Source of the DNA: Diplocarpon mali
Taxonomy: Eukaryota; Ascomycota; Leotiomycetes; Helotiales; Drepanopezizaceae
Length of the DNA: 31,497 nucleotides
Assembly (NCBI GenBank): GCA_024741835.1
Contig: JAENRP010000437.1
Coordinates: 1 to 31,497, forward strand
Reading direction: 5' to 3'
A program made the position numbers and the translations under genes. Positions 1-11,363 of this stretch are shown here, piece after piece. Positions within the stretch are counted from its first letter, which is position 1; each line of letters opens with the position of its first letter. A model generated the notes under the pieces. That model was not told the origin of the DNA. It did not search any database and saw only the letters and a program-made list of their open reading frames with translations.

Positions 1-7
1 TTTTTTT

Positions 8-30
8 ACTCCTAGGCCAGGCCCGCGAGT
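8..30. repeat. 23-bp quasi-palindromic motif, copy 1
   Basis: The left arm is ACTCCTAGGCC, the centre A and the right arm GGCCCGCGAGT. This copy lies outside any reading frame I can follow, near the window edge. It is the closest of the scattered copies to a perfect GGCC-rich palindrome core. Confidence 0.8.
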
Positions 31-669
31 TGATTTTGACTTACTAAGGGGTGGATTTCCTACTTTAGAGTAGAGCGCGCTAGCGAACTCTACTCTATTT
101 CCAATATCTGCAGATTGATTTTTCATATGAAACTGTAAATTATAACAAAAGTTATAACATTATATATATTGCTAGCAAGTACCTTTAAAGGTCTCCCTAA
201 AGGGGTATATTACAGGTATGCCTGTTATATGTTTATCATATGATCTATTATATAATACATTATATATATAATATATTATATGACTTGCTATATGACTTAG
301 CGGCTTCGCTAAGAAGCCCGCTTACCTTAAGTAGCTTGTAGTTAGAGAGCTCTTATGAATTAAGACACCTAATATCGTCGTTTGCACCTTATACTTCTTC
401 GTGCCCTCTCTTCTAGTTTACTATCAAGTTCACTATCAGAGAACCTCCTTGCTACAGTAAGGTATGACGTATATAAGGACCTATAATTAGTAAATGATAA
501 TTATTAAAGGTGAGGATAATATTTTAAAGGTAAGTATTAGAAAGTTATATATAAAGGAAATAATCAAAGGATAGATTATATAAAGAATAAAGTAGAATAA
601 AGAATATATATAGAATAGAATAATAAACAGAGAATAAAGAGGTGCTAGTATATAGAAAGTAGATAATCC
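31..669. other. Non-coding AT-rich region with hairpins beyond the Gypsy-1 third frame
   Basis: No frame is open for any distance. There are short perfect hairpins, ACAGG-TATG-CCTGT at 212-225 and TAGCG-GCTT-CGCTA at 298-311, and a long TA-rich run around 240-290. A purine-rich tract on the minus strand at 394-414 could be the polypurine tract of the minus-strand element, which would place a 3' LTR at lower coordinates. I could not match this stretch to the candidate 5' LTR near 11400-11800, so no LTR is claimed. From 480 to 660 the plus strand is purine-rich and featureless. Confidence 0.4.
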
Positions 670-931
670 TTAAAAAAGATTCAACTCGAATTCGTAAGTT
701 CTCTAAATGGTTTTCTCTAATAGTAATAGGCTAGATTCTCTAGATTGCTTGACTTAATTATCGGTTCTATTATCACTTCGGAGTCTTCTTCTCTTGCGTT
801 AGTTCTTACCTCTCGGCGATTTCTCTAATTCAGGTGTCTTTATTAAAGGAACCTCTATTTATATCCCTAGGTTTGGTAGCCGAAGTTTATCCGAACTATC
901 TTATAGGCTAAAGCTAGCTGAGTCCAACCTT

Positions 932-954
932 ACTCGCAGGCCGGGCTCGCGAGT
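932..954. repeat. 23-bp quasi-palindromic motif, copy 2
   Basis: The arms are ACTCGCAGGCC and GGCTCGCGAGT around G. On the minus strand it is in frame with the third reading frame and encodes TREPGLRV. The plus strand reads TRRPGSRV. Confidence 0.85.
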
Positions 955-1816
955 CAGTCTTAGCGTTTTTAAGCTTAAGGGTAAAAACAGGGGATTGGTT
1001 CCTAAATCAGGGTCTAATACTATACTAGCATCTTAGTTCATTTCTTTTCCGAATTTTCTTACAATAAGGCCTTTATCAATTAGTGCATTAGGCTTTCGGA
1101 TAGCATTTACTTTATCGCATTATCCTTAAGACTTAAGTTTATAAAGAAGCGACTTAGTATTTATAACATTCGTTAAGGCCTTAATAAGGGCGTTAAAGAG
1201 TTTTTAATTATATTCTATAAGGTGGATTTTCAATTTGTCCTTATTAAGAAGGAACAACTCCTATACTTCAGTTATAATAGAAGGATCCGTCTAAGAGCGC
1301 CGACTAATAATAGCTTTAGAGAGGCTACTATAGTTCTTAAGATGAAAAGCTGCCTTAAAAGGTATAGTAGTTCTACTTATATTAATTTATTAAGGCATTA
1401 GAGGTTGCTCTAAAGTAGAGATTGAAAAGATAAGATCGGAGATTTGAGTCTTATTTTCTAAGGTATTCTTATCGCAAATGGCTATATAGTTATTGTAAAA
1501 GGCTATAAAGCTACTAATTCTATAAAGTTTATCTAAGCGCATTTTAAGAAGGTGCCCTTGTTTTATTATTACTATAATAGGGTTACTATTATTAGTAATA
1601 GGCCGTAAGATCTCTTTTTGCTTTATTTTTATAATTATATAAGCTAGCTGAGATTTTGAACCGAGTGCTTAAGAAGTCTATCGACTTATCTTCTTTGCAA
1701 ATAGAGTAAGTTTCATATTCGATTAAGAGCCGACCTACCTATTAAGGCTTCTAATAGCTGGCCCTTATCCGATCGGTAGGATCTAATAATCTAAGACTTG
1801 CTTTTTAATAAAATTA

Positions 1817-1839
1817 ACTCGCAGGCCAGGACTGCAAGT
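1817..1839. repeat. 23-bp quasi-palindromic motif, copy 3
   Basis: The arms are ACTCGCAGGCC and GGACTGCAAGT around A. It is in frame on the minus strand, encoding TCSPGLRV within the third reading frame. Confidence 0.85.
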
Positions 1840-3202
1840 GAAAATCGGAATTTCTTTATTAGTAGCACTTATATCTCTTTTTATTAAAACGACTTGATTA
1901 TAAAGACTAAGGCTAATCAAGTAGAGAGGTTCAAGGTAGGCTATAAGCTAATAGGCTCCTCTACTTTTCGCTATTATAGTTAAGAGGTAGAGTCTATAAT
2001 GCATCTAAAGGACTTATTGAGTAAGATTGAATATTATATTATAGAGAAAATAAGAAAGTATAAAGGTCGCGTTATCTATAAGGCGGAAGTGATAAAGGTA
2101 CATCTCTACTTCTTATCTTATAATAGAGAGGAATATACTTATAAAAGCACTATTATTAGTAGTAAAATTGTCGGTTAGGAAGCGGTATCCGAAGGGTTTA
2201 GGCATTACAATTGACCCTTCTTCTTCTATTTCCTCTTATTATTCATTATTTAATAATATTAAAAAGAAAGAATTATTCTATTTAATTAGCTCTAACGCCT
2301 TTAAGGCTTTAGGATCAGCCTTGAATTTTATAGCACTTAGAGATACTTTTATTATTAATAAGTTGGATTTGCATATCCTTAAAGAGATAAAGAATTGATT
2401 ATTAAGGTAGATTAGAAAAAGATTAATATCTTCTACTATATAGAGAAGTTTAAGGTATTTAATAGTTTTATTAATATCAAATCCTTTATAATTAAGACTA
2501 TAGTAAACCGAAAGAGAGCAAATATAAAGGTTGCAAAGTCTTCTCCTTTCGATTCTTACACTAGGAAGATACTATCGAAAGTGAGTTTTTATTATAAAAG
2601 ACACTTGAATATTATATTATTCTTTAAGCTTAAGGTTAAGAATAACCGATTAAGGCATATTGCTACAATTACAAATGTTTTAATCAATAGATTCCTCTTT
2701 GCATTCTCTTTCTTATAAGATAAAATAGTCTCGCTCGGCATCCGAGAGACTAGGTTCTTAACTTTTATAATTATTAAAGAATTGAATAATATCTATAAGG
2801 GCGAACTCGTTTAAGATAAGCTATTGAATCTATTTAATAGCTCTCTTAGTTATCTTTAGAGCAATAGGAATAGGGTCTTCTCTTATATTATCGTTTTTAA
2901 AACGGTTATATATAGATATAAAGAAGTTAAAAACTAGCTCCTTTAAGTTATTAAGGAAAGAGTCTAATCGGGCGCGCAATCCTTTAGTTTTAAATTGCAA
3001 ATTAGCTAAGGTAGCAATCGAACGATCTATCCTTCTTAAAGGTCGAGCTAAAATAGGTCGTTTAGCTAAAGGAGAGTCCCTTAAAGATTCCGAAAACTCT
3101 AAAGAGGCTGCGCTAAGCGTTTAAGCAGTTTATTTAACAGCGGTTTCTAGAATCATTTTAGCAAAAGGCAAGTTAGGTCCAGTTTTAAAATTCTCGTTTC
3201 TA

Positions 3203-3225
3203 ACTCCTAATCTAGGACCGCGAGT
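3203..3225. repeat. 23-bp quasi-palindromic motif, copy 4
   Basis: The arms are ACTCCTAATCT and GGACCGCGAGT around A. It is in frame on the minus strand and encodes TRGPRLGV. Confidence 0.85.
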
Positions 3226-4050
3226 CAAATTATATAATTTAGCACTTATTATATCTTTAGGCTAAGAAGCGAATTTTAAAGCAGGCTTAATTATAAATAA
3301 CCAATTCCCTTCTTTATTATTAAAGAAATCTTATTTAAACCCTATTATAGGAGTCTAGTTCTCTTTTAAAATAAGCAAACTATAAGTAAAAGCGTAAAGC
3401 CTTAGTATATTAATAATAGTACTATTAAGTAGGGTAATATCTGCAGCCTAATTTAATCTTTTTATAGCCCTATTAGCTGCTATAAGTACTATATTAAATA
3501 GGCCTATAAATCTGCGATTGCGAATTCGATTGCTTTAGAATTTTGCTACTCCTTTCTAAATAATAAAGAAATTGAGAATCTAAATAGCTCTAGTAGTAGG
3601 AGTATTTTCCTTAAGAATTTTTAATAATACTCGTCTTCTATTATTAGAATTAATATTTATTAAGAAGCGCGAATAAAATAGGAGTCCTCTCTTATTAATA
3701 GCTAAATTATCTAGTTGTTAAATAGATTCTTCTCTTTTATCTTAATCTATTTTAAAAGTATCGGCCAAAGTTATATATTGATCTGCGTTAGCTAAGAATT
3801 CCTCTTTAAAGATTCCCTTTAATCTTAATTCTTTAGTTAAGAAGTTATTAAATTGGAGAATTCCGAAGGCCACTTAAGTTAAAAGGTTATTAATAGCATT
3901 CGCGTAAGCTAAAAGGAGTTTTTATTACTTTATATCTCCTAAGGCTATATAGGTTGATTTGAAGCTCTCTAATAATGCAATAGCTCTACTATCCTAAGAG
4001 AAGTTTATAACTAGTGCTTATTTATCCCCTATCGCAGTAGATAAAACCAT

Positions 4051-4479
4051 TTATAAGTTCTTTAAAGGTATATTGCTTATAAAAGATAAGGAGTATAAAT
4101 AAGAGATTTTAATAGGGTATAAGAATTAAAAGGGCATATAAGCTGTAATAGGTTTGCTATATATATATTAAGGAAATTGGACTTTTTATTTATTATTTAA
4201 AGAAAGTAATAGGAATGATATAATTAAAGGCTAATATTAAGAATATAAAATAAGTTAGAGTAAGTAAGAATTTAAAGTGATCCTAAAAGATCTATATCCT
4301 AAATAATAAAGGAGGCGACCTTGCCGAAAATGTAAAAATAAGGATTAAAGGAAGGTAGGACAATTGATAAGTTAGGAAATCGTTTAATATTCCTACTTGC
4401 ATTCTTTAGATATTTTAAGAATAATAACTTAAGGTTGCAATTAATTAGGTATTTTAATATTCTTCACTTATAAGACCGG
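4051..4479 (-). other. Spacer between Gypsy-1 pol and the third frame
   Basis: The pol frame continues here but stops rise to roughly one codon in ten, so I read it as non-coding. One short cleaner run (containing GRLLYYLGYRSFRI, near 4270-4320) may be the true C-terminal tail of pol. No LTR is recognisable. Confidence 0.4.
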
Positions 4480-5900
4480 CTTATAAGTTAAGTTAGAAAA
4501 ATCTTAGTCTTCGTCTAAGGGTTTAAAATTGCTTATATTGCTATCGGTTTTTATAAAAGATTCGAAGGTTATATCAATTTCTGATTCGTCTTCTAAAGGG
4601 AATAAGGTCTAGTTATATTAATAAAAGCGCTTTAGTCGGTTAGCTGCGAAGGTTCCTTTAATATCAATTCTATTAAGTTCCTAAAGAGAATAGTATCCCT
4701 TTTCTTTCTACTCGGATTTAACCTTAAATGGACTAAGCTATCGATAGTTAAGTTTAGTATCTACTAATATATTAATACTTCTTATAATATTATAAACTAG
4801 GACAAGATCATCTTTTCAAATAGGGTGCGTTTTAAGTACTTTAGAAGCAGCCTATACTTCTTTAGCTTTTTCCTAATATTGTTTCTTTTATAGAATGATT
4901 TCCTTTATATCTATATCTTAAAGCTTAAGTTGTCGGCATCTTATTGCAAGCAAATCGGAACGGTTCTAAATTTGACTATAATCGAATAATCTTTAAATAG
5001 GCTATCAGGATTTAAGAGGGAGCTATACCTCTCTATTATAAATAAGGAAAAATGGTATAACTCTAGTTAGTTTATAAATTATCATTTAATAAGCGAAGAG
5101 TATTTTATAAAAGTGTTTTATTTAATTCTTAAATCTTTTATAAGTAACTTTAGATAGCCTATTAAGAATATTGCGATATCCTTGCTCTACTACTTTATTA
5201 GCTTTCGAGTTATACGCTAAGATTTGAACCCGCTTAATGCTATATTTTCATAAAAAAGCTTTAACTACTCCTTTATTTTTAAAGCCTCTATTAATAGTTA
5301 ATCTATTAAAAAGTCTATAGCAATAGACTACGTCTTTTTAAAGGAACTTTGCAATAGATTTAAAGTTAGCAGATCTTAAAGGTTGTCCTTTAGGCCATCC
5401 TAATAGGTCTTCTTTTGCTAGAATAAAATATATAATCCTATTTTCAATTATTAATACTTATATAATATTAAGACTGACTTTATAAAAAAGGCCTAATGGC
5501 TAGGTTAGGAATAAGGGATTCTCTTTATAATTAGGTTTTCGTTTCTAATAGGGGATGCAACTTTTTATAAAGGCTTTGCAGTCTTTAAAAGAACCCTTTT
5601 AAAAGAATTTCCTTAAGAGTCGGTGGTAGGTAGACTTAGCTCCTTAGTAGCCAGTTTCCTTATAAATATCCTAAATAGCCTTAGCCTTTAGTTTTTTATT
5701 ATTTAAGTAAAGTTATATAAGGAATGAGTTATCGCTTCTTTTAAATAATCGTCTTCTTTGTATTAGATAAATTAAAGCTTTAGCTTTAAATTTCTAAAAA
5801 TCCTTAAGAGCAATCGTCTTTAGTCGTTTAAGTGTAATTAAAAACTTCGCAATTTCTTTAGAGTTACTTAAGTAGTTAAGTGATAAAATTCTCTTATTTG

Positions 5901-5923
5901 ACTTATAGGCTAGGACCGTAAGT
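5901..5923. repeat. 23-bp quasi-palindromic motif, copy 5
   Basis: The arms are ACTTATAGGCT and GGACCGTAAGT around A. It lies between RNase H and integrase of Gypsy-1. The host frame reads it as LTVLAYK, one base off the octapeptide phase used by most copies. Confidence 0.85.
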
Positions 5924-7867
5924 TAAGTCCCTTTAAGGCGATATATCGATAGATAATTAACTTTGTTCTCTACCTACTTATTAATATCTATTTCGTCTTC
6001 TTTAATCAAATCAAAAGGGTAAGGGCGAGTTCTTCTTAAAAGGCCGTTTGCAGCGGTATTTTTCATTCCTAGAATATATTTAACTTCAAAGTCCATTAGT
6101 CTTATCTAAGTAATCCATTTCATTAGTAAGGCTCTAGGTAGGTCGCTTGCAGCTCTATTCAATTGTTCTATTAGCACTTTAGCATTAGTTTCGAAGATGA
6201 AGTAAGTGCTATAAAGGTCGCTTCTTATCTTTTTTATCGCTTTTAATACGCCTTTATATTCCTATTTAATAGTATTATACTTTATCTCTGCTAGATTCTA
6301 AAGACTACTTTCAAAGCGAGCTAGATGTCTTTTCTATTAGCTATTAACTTATTAAAGGATAGCACCCTATTCGATTAGGCTTATATCAACTATTAGTATA
6401 ATTGGCCTAGCATCAGATCTATAGTCTATTTTAATCAGATATAGCGCTTTAAGCAACACTTGCTTCAATTGTTTTATAGCCTTTATTTAAGGTTCTTCCT
6501 ATTGAAACTTAGCCCCTTTCTAAAATAAGGAATAAATAGGTACTGCCTTTTTAGCAAAATCCTTAATCTATATGCGATAATATACTATAATACCAATAAA
6601 CGCGCGAGCTTCTACCATATTATTATACCTCTTCTATTTATCGATTTTAAGTACTTTAGCCCTTTAAGGACTTCGGCTATTAGAATTAGTAATAAAACTA
6701 ATAATTTCCATTGATAGAAGATAGTATTATAACTTTAGACTAACTATTGCTCTTGCCCTTTTGAATCGTATAAGCACTTGGTTTAAGTTCTAAATATATT
6801 CTATTATAAATTATTATATACTAAGGAGAACTTCTTTATAGTTATAGAATAATCTTAATCCTTTTACTCTTATATTATTTATATAAAGGAGCGTAATATT
6901 AGGTATGCAATCTACTAATATCTTATAGATTATTTAAATAAATTGAGCGATCGAATTTATAGCTCCTTAAGGTAATCTTATCATCTGAAGTAGCTTAAGA
7001 GGGGTTTGAATTGCTATTATATCTCTCGATTTAATATTAAAAATGAATTGGTTGTATTTAAAGAAGAAGTTAATAAGAGAGCTATAAGTTAATCCTACGA
7101 ATTCATTTAAGAACTTATCTATATTCGAAGGAATATTAGCGTCTTTAATAGTTACTTAGTTCATCTCTACTACTACTATTATTAGTCTGTAAGTTCCCTT
7201 TTCTTTCTTAGCAACTAAGAACTATTTATTCTTATAAGGGCTATTATAGAACTCGAGAATACCTTGCTTTAATCTATCCTTTAATATTTCAATTACCTTT
7301 TCTTAAAGAGCTTTAGGAACCTTAAATGTTTTCTTTTGCTAAGCTTTATAAGGTATTATCTTAATCTTAATATAAGGCGTAACTTTTTCTCGAATCTGGC
7401 CTAGTTCCGTTTAGTCAAAAGCTAAGGCGTCCTTTTAATTTATTAAGGTTTTATAAAGTAGTTCGCATTCTTACTCTATTAAATCTTCTCCTATTTTTAG
7501 TATATTGAAATATTCTTTTATTAGCCGATACCTGATAGGTTTATTAAAAAATCTGCCTATAATGAACTTATCGAATTTGCTACCCGGCTTTAGAGGTCGA
7601 AGCTTCTTATCTTATTTAAACCAATTATCCAATCCTCTAAGCTTCGAGCTATTAAAGATTCCCTAATCTACCAGTTGTACTTTATTAGCCTTGCTTTTAT
7701 ATATAGTTCGAATATTAGCTAATACTATGCTTCTCTACTTCTTTCCTTTTTTATTAAATCCTATAAAACGGTCCGAATTTTCCTTTTTAAAAATAAATAA
7801 AAGATTTTCTAAGTCGTCAATTTGAAGTATATAAATAGAAATGTTATTAGTAATTTTATTATTTTTC

Positions 7868-7890
7868 ACTTGCAGGTCTAGCTTATAAGT
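7868..7890. repeat. 23-bp quasi-palindromic motif, copy 6
   Basis: The arms are ACTTGCAGGTC and AGCTTATAAGT around T. The central T shows it is inverted relative to the other scattered copies. On the minus strand it encodes TYKLDLQV in frame. Confidence 0.85.
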
Positions 7891-8029
7891 GGTTTTTAAG
7901 TTTTTTAAAATAATTATTAAATTATTGAAATTTATAAAACGAACTCTCTTTTCTATCTTATTTTTCTTTTTTCTTAATTATTAAGCTAATAAAACGCCGA
8001 TTGTACCATTCTTTAAAATTCCAGATTTG

Positions 8030-8052
8030 ACTCCTAGTCTAAGACCGTAAGT
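8030..8052. repeat. 23-bp quasi-palindromic motif, copy 7
   Basis: The arms are ACTCCTAGTCT and AGACCGTAAGT around A. The flanks extend the inverted repeat by five bases (ATTTG before, CAAAT after). It encodes TYGLRLGV in frame on the minus strand and is only 139 bases from copy 6. Confidence 0.85.
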
Positions 8053-9945
8053 CAAATTGCCATTATTTAAAATCGGCAAACTCACCTTTCTTTTGCTATA
8101 ACTCCTTATTAAGTGCCTTCCTTTATTAGCATTAAGCCTAGCCCTTATACTAGCTAATCGTTTCCTAAAACCTTGTTTTAGAATTCGGCTATATCTCTTA
8201 TAATAACCATTTATCCTTTTAAAGATCGATCTATATTTTAAAGACTAACTTTTATAAGACTATCTTTAAGATAGTTAAATATTAGTTAAGATTCTAAAAT
8301 AAAGGGCATTTTTAAAAGAATGTTATTTAAAGAATTCTCTATTATTAGAAAGTCAGTATAATTAACAATTCCTCTAACTCTAATCTTTACGTTTTTTACC
8401 TATTTATTAAAATTGTATTTTAATCTAAAGATAGTCGAATAAATAAGGAGTCGATCGCTAACAATTATCAATTAAGCCATTTTCACCACTTTTCTAGTTA
8501 TTATATTAACTTTTGAACTATAATCGATCAAAGCCTTTGCTTTAATTGATTCTTCTATAAAATAAATAATAATAGGGCTCTTTATCGCAATTGCTAAACA
8601 ATTTCGATTAATATTCTAAGATATTAGAGCTATTGCTATAATATTATAATACCTTTAGGTTCCTTCGTCTTTTGCAATCTAAAGACATTTGATTAAGGCT
8701 AAGTGCTTCTTAGAGTTCTTTTATATTACAATTTCTATTTCCTTATTATTATTCAAATTTTTAAAGGCAACTAGGATATGCTTTCCTAGCACTTTATTAA
8801 AGCGTCTAATTAAACCAAATAGGTCTTTAAATATAAGGTTAATTTGCTAAGTTATAATATTCTTTATAGCTTTCTCTATTGCAATTGAACTAGCGTATTT
8901 GTCGACGAATTTCTCCTATTTTAATATCTATCTCTTTTGCTTAAGGTTAAGGGTCTGCGCAATAACTTCGACTTTTTAATCTTCAAGCTTAAAGCTATCT
9001 TTATCTATTATATCTCTAATCAATTCGTCTACTATATCAGCTTTATCCTTATCTACTGCGGTTCTAGATTATTAAGTGTCTTTTAGCGTTTGGACTCTAT
9101 ATTAAGATTCCTAAGTTATACGCATTGATTTCTGGACTTTAGCTAGTTTTATTAGTATTAAAGGAGTGGTAGATCTAGAAGGACGCTAAGTATTCTAAGG
9201 GTTTTTAGATATAGAAGTAGTATTAATATTAGCAGATATATTATTATTAATCTACCTTAAAATAGAAATACCTCTGACTTTAGTAGCAGTCTGGTTCGAA
9301 GTTTAGTTAGTAAGCACTCCTTTAGGTAGATTGCTAGCTAGACCTATATATATATAAGTTAGGACCTTAAAGTTGATTTCGACGATGCGCTTCTATTCGG
9401 CCAAATCCTTGTCCTACTTTATACTATATATTATTATTCGAATAGTCTATAGCTATAAACGATTCTAGTGTTTTTTAATAGGGATAGCGTTTAACTTAGG
9501 ATCTCTAATGCAAAGTATCCTATACTTATTAATATATATGACCTTAGTATTAATAAAACGAAGGAAAAGAGGGCAATCGTTGCAATACTTATATAAAGCG
9601 CAGTTAGGTTCTTTATTATTATAAAAGTTGCAAGTTAGTTGTCTTCTATTGCTATTTCCTTAGTACCCTATAGCATTAATATTAGCAGAATGCTAGTTAG
9701 GATCAATTCCTCCTTCTTTAGCCAGCTATTGCGTTTTTATATTAGCTGGTTATTCTAAATGATAAGAAGCAAGAGTCTAGTAATAGGAACTACTAGGTTA
9801 GCTTATAAGGGCTGAGTTTTATCTATTATTAAACTAAGGAATATGCTGTTTTTCTTATAAGAGATTATTAATTCTAGTTTTTAAGCTTTAGATTCGGAGT
9901 TCTATAAATTGGGTCTTAAGTTCCTTAATTCTAGAGTTAGATCTT

Positions 9946-9968
9946 ACTCTTAGGTTAGGCCTGCGAGT
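9946..9968. repeat. 23-bp quasi-palindromic motif, copy 8
   Basis: The arms are ACTCTTAGGTT and GGCCTGCGAGT around A. It is in frame in Gypsy-1 gag, encoding TRRPNLRV. Confidence 0.85.
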
Positions 9969-10954
9969 GAAAGGTATAACTACTAGGTTCTTCTTTACCT
10001 CTTCTATAACTTCTAAAGCTTTCGAGTGTTCTTAGACTAGGCTCTTAAGGTCTTTAGTATAAAAGGGAGTAAAGGCTTTTTCCTACTCTATAGCATTAAT
10101 AGTTCTCTTATTAAGATCTGATTTTAAAGCAAAGGCCGAGAATTCCTTAAATAAGGCAAAGGTTATAGGATCTTGCTTATCAATCTTAAAATGCTTAATG
10201 ATCTTATTTTAAAGGCTAGTGGGTAATCCGAGTAAGAAAAGGCGGCCTCTTTTAACTTCGCTAAGTATTTTCTAGCTAATTAAGGTATTTAATATATAAG
10301 TAAAAGTCCGATAGTAGTTCTTGAGTTCCTTAAAAGTATAAGTGATTAGAACAAATTCCTTTAAGAAAGCTAAGGTATTGCGAATCTGCTTTCTATCAAA
10401 TTTGCAGAATTCAGATTTAAGGGCCTTAATAAGGAGTTCTTATAAACTATAAGTTTTCCATTTAAGGAGGGACTTAATAATATCTTTACTTATATAATTA
10501 TAGTAGTAAGGAAGTTGAGAAATCATATCCTCTTATATAATATTAAAATTGTAATAAGTTTCCTTATATTACTTAAGGAAATTAGTGATATTGGCGCTTA
10601 TAAAGTAAGGAGCGCTAGGAGAACTAAGAAGGGGAAAGTAATTAGTAATAGCCTTAAATGCGGCCATTATCGTTTTATACTAACTATCTAAGTTAATAGA
10701 ATCTATAAGGGGCAAAGGGGAAGCTTCGATATTATAAGATTGATTATTAAAAGGAGTACTTCGAAATTCAAAAGGGCTTAAAGAACATTTAGAATCTAAG
10801 TTAATCTTAAAGTAACTAAGACGAGTTTAAAAAGATTCGGATAAAGGGTTAGTAAAAAGTTTAAAATTGTTATTATTTTTAATATTTTCAAGCGTTAATA
10901 TTAAAAAAGTAAGTAGCAATCTTAAGTTATTTAAGGATATCTTTTTATCCTCTT

Positions 10955-10977
10955 ACTTATAGGCTAGGCCTAGGAGT
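10955..10977. repeat. 23-bp quasi-palindromic motif, copy 9
   Basis: The arms are ACTTATAGGCT and GGCCTAGGAGT around A. The gag frame reads it as LLLGLAYK, the same alternative phase as copy 5. Confidence 0.85.
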
Positions 10978-11363
10978 AGAATTCCGGATTCTACTAAAAG
11001 TTTAATCCGAGTTTGCTAAGAGATTCCAATTAAGTGCTAAATAGCTAATAGGAGCGTTGCGATTAATTATAATAAAATAAGGTTTACCTAATCTAAGGCT
11101 AATTTCTAAGATAAGGTTTATATTTAAGATTCTTCTTAGCCTCTAGGCCAATTCCTATTAGTCTTTAGAATAAAGGGGTCTTTAAAGACGATTCTAAGGC
11201 AATCTTTAAAGTTCTATCGAGCTAAGGCGGCTGAATTATCAGATTCGGATTTCTAAGGACTTTAAGGAGATACTTCTAATTGAAGTTTGCGCTTAGTATT
11301 ACTTAAGTACTTAAAACTACTACTGTTTGAGATTGCTATTATAAGGTTCGCTAAACTTTTCAT

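Larger units (their letters stand above)
670..4050 (-). pseudogene. Unidentified 1127-codon reading frame downstream of Gypsy-1 pol (ORF3 relic)
   Basis: I do not recognise this protein. A minus-strand frame begins at an ATG (4048-4050) and reaches a TAA at 670-672. The distance is exactly 1127 codons, and checkpoints at 3108, 2313 and 1398 are all in the same frame, so there is no net frameshift. The in-frame stops are mostly TAA or TAG, as RIP makes from CAA, CAG or TGG. Clean runs include the stretch near 1440-1640 (containing LIFSISTLEQPLMP) and the Arg/Lys/Pro-rich stretch near 3000-3130 (containing LAKRPILARPLRRIDRS). The C-terminus is strongly basic (SPRGKN, RKRRRLRS). No signal peptide, membrane segments, zinc finger or polymerase motif is evident. 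It follows pol on the same strand and in the same frame after about 430 bases of stop-rich spacer, and carries three in-frame copies of the 23-bp motif. It could be a third ORF of Gypsy-1, a captured host gene, or a separate older insertion. Confidence 0.6.
4480..8260 (-). pseudogene. Gypsy-1 pol: reverse transcriptase, RNase H, integrase (RIP-mutated)
   Basis: This is Ty3/gypsy pol in N-to-C order. RT lies at about 7400-6600 and its YxDD box reads YINN at 6874-6885, followed by IRVKG, a context I associate with fungal gypsy RTs. RNase H lies at about 6420-6000, with DISLIE for the usual DASxxAIG motif near 6380 and ETNAKVLIEQLN and NTAANGLLRR further on. The integrase zinc region is at about 5745-5590 (YKETGY, KSCIPY). 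In the core the first two catalytic residues read Asn (SLNII at 5461-5478, INRG near 5283-5296), while the Glu is kept (VVEQGYR, 5165-5200). The C-terminus has the gypsy tail motif LNYRQLGPFKVK and ends in ANRLKRF. All checked points from 8052 to 4515 share one frame. The enzyme is certainly dead: catalytic residues are lost and stops are frequent. Both ends are approximate. Confidence 0.88.
8170..11363 (-). pseudogene. Gypsy-1 gag and protease (RIP-mutated)
   Basis: The frame starts at an ATG (11361-11363, MKSLANLIIAISNSSS) and stays in one phase through gag, a Cys-rich segment (near 9632-9570: CNFYNNKEPNCALYKYC, like a damaged zinc knuckle), and the aspartic protease at about 8534-8515. The protease active site reads ALIDYSSKVN, where LIDSGAEVN is usual. 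Gag is the structural particle protein and the protease cleaves the polyprotein. Stops appear at likely Gln or Trp positions. The RT frame is -1 relative to this one and overlaps it at about 8260-8170, so gag-protease and RT-integrase sit in different frames. Most gypsy elements shift between gag and protease instead, so either this element differs or a later indel moved the frame. The start choice rests on this being the first ATG of the open run. Confidence 0.75.

Noticed and set aside
1..670. 3' LTR of Gypsy-1 matched to a 5' LTR at 11400-11800
   Set aside because: Comparison by eye gave only short AT-rich similarities. No shared termini or target duplication were found.
2168..2398. Plus-strand open frame of 76 codons as a gene
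   Set aside because: It lies antisense to the 1127-codon minus-strand frame, which keeps phase for 3.4 kb. The plus strand would need several frameshifts to extend it.
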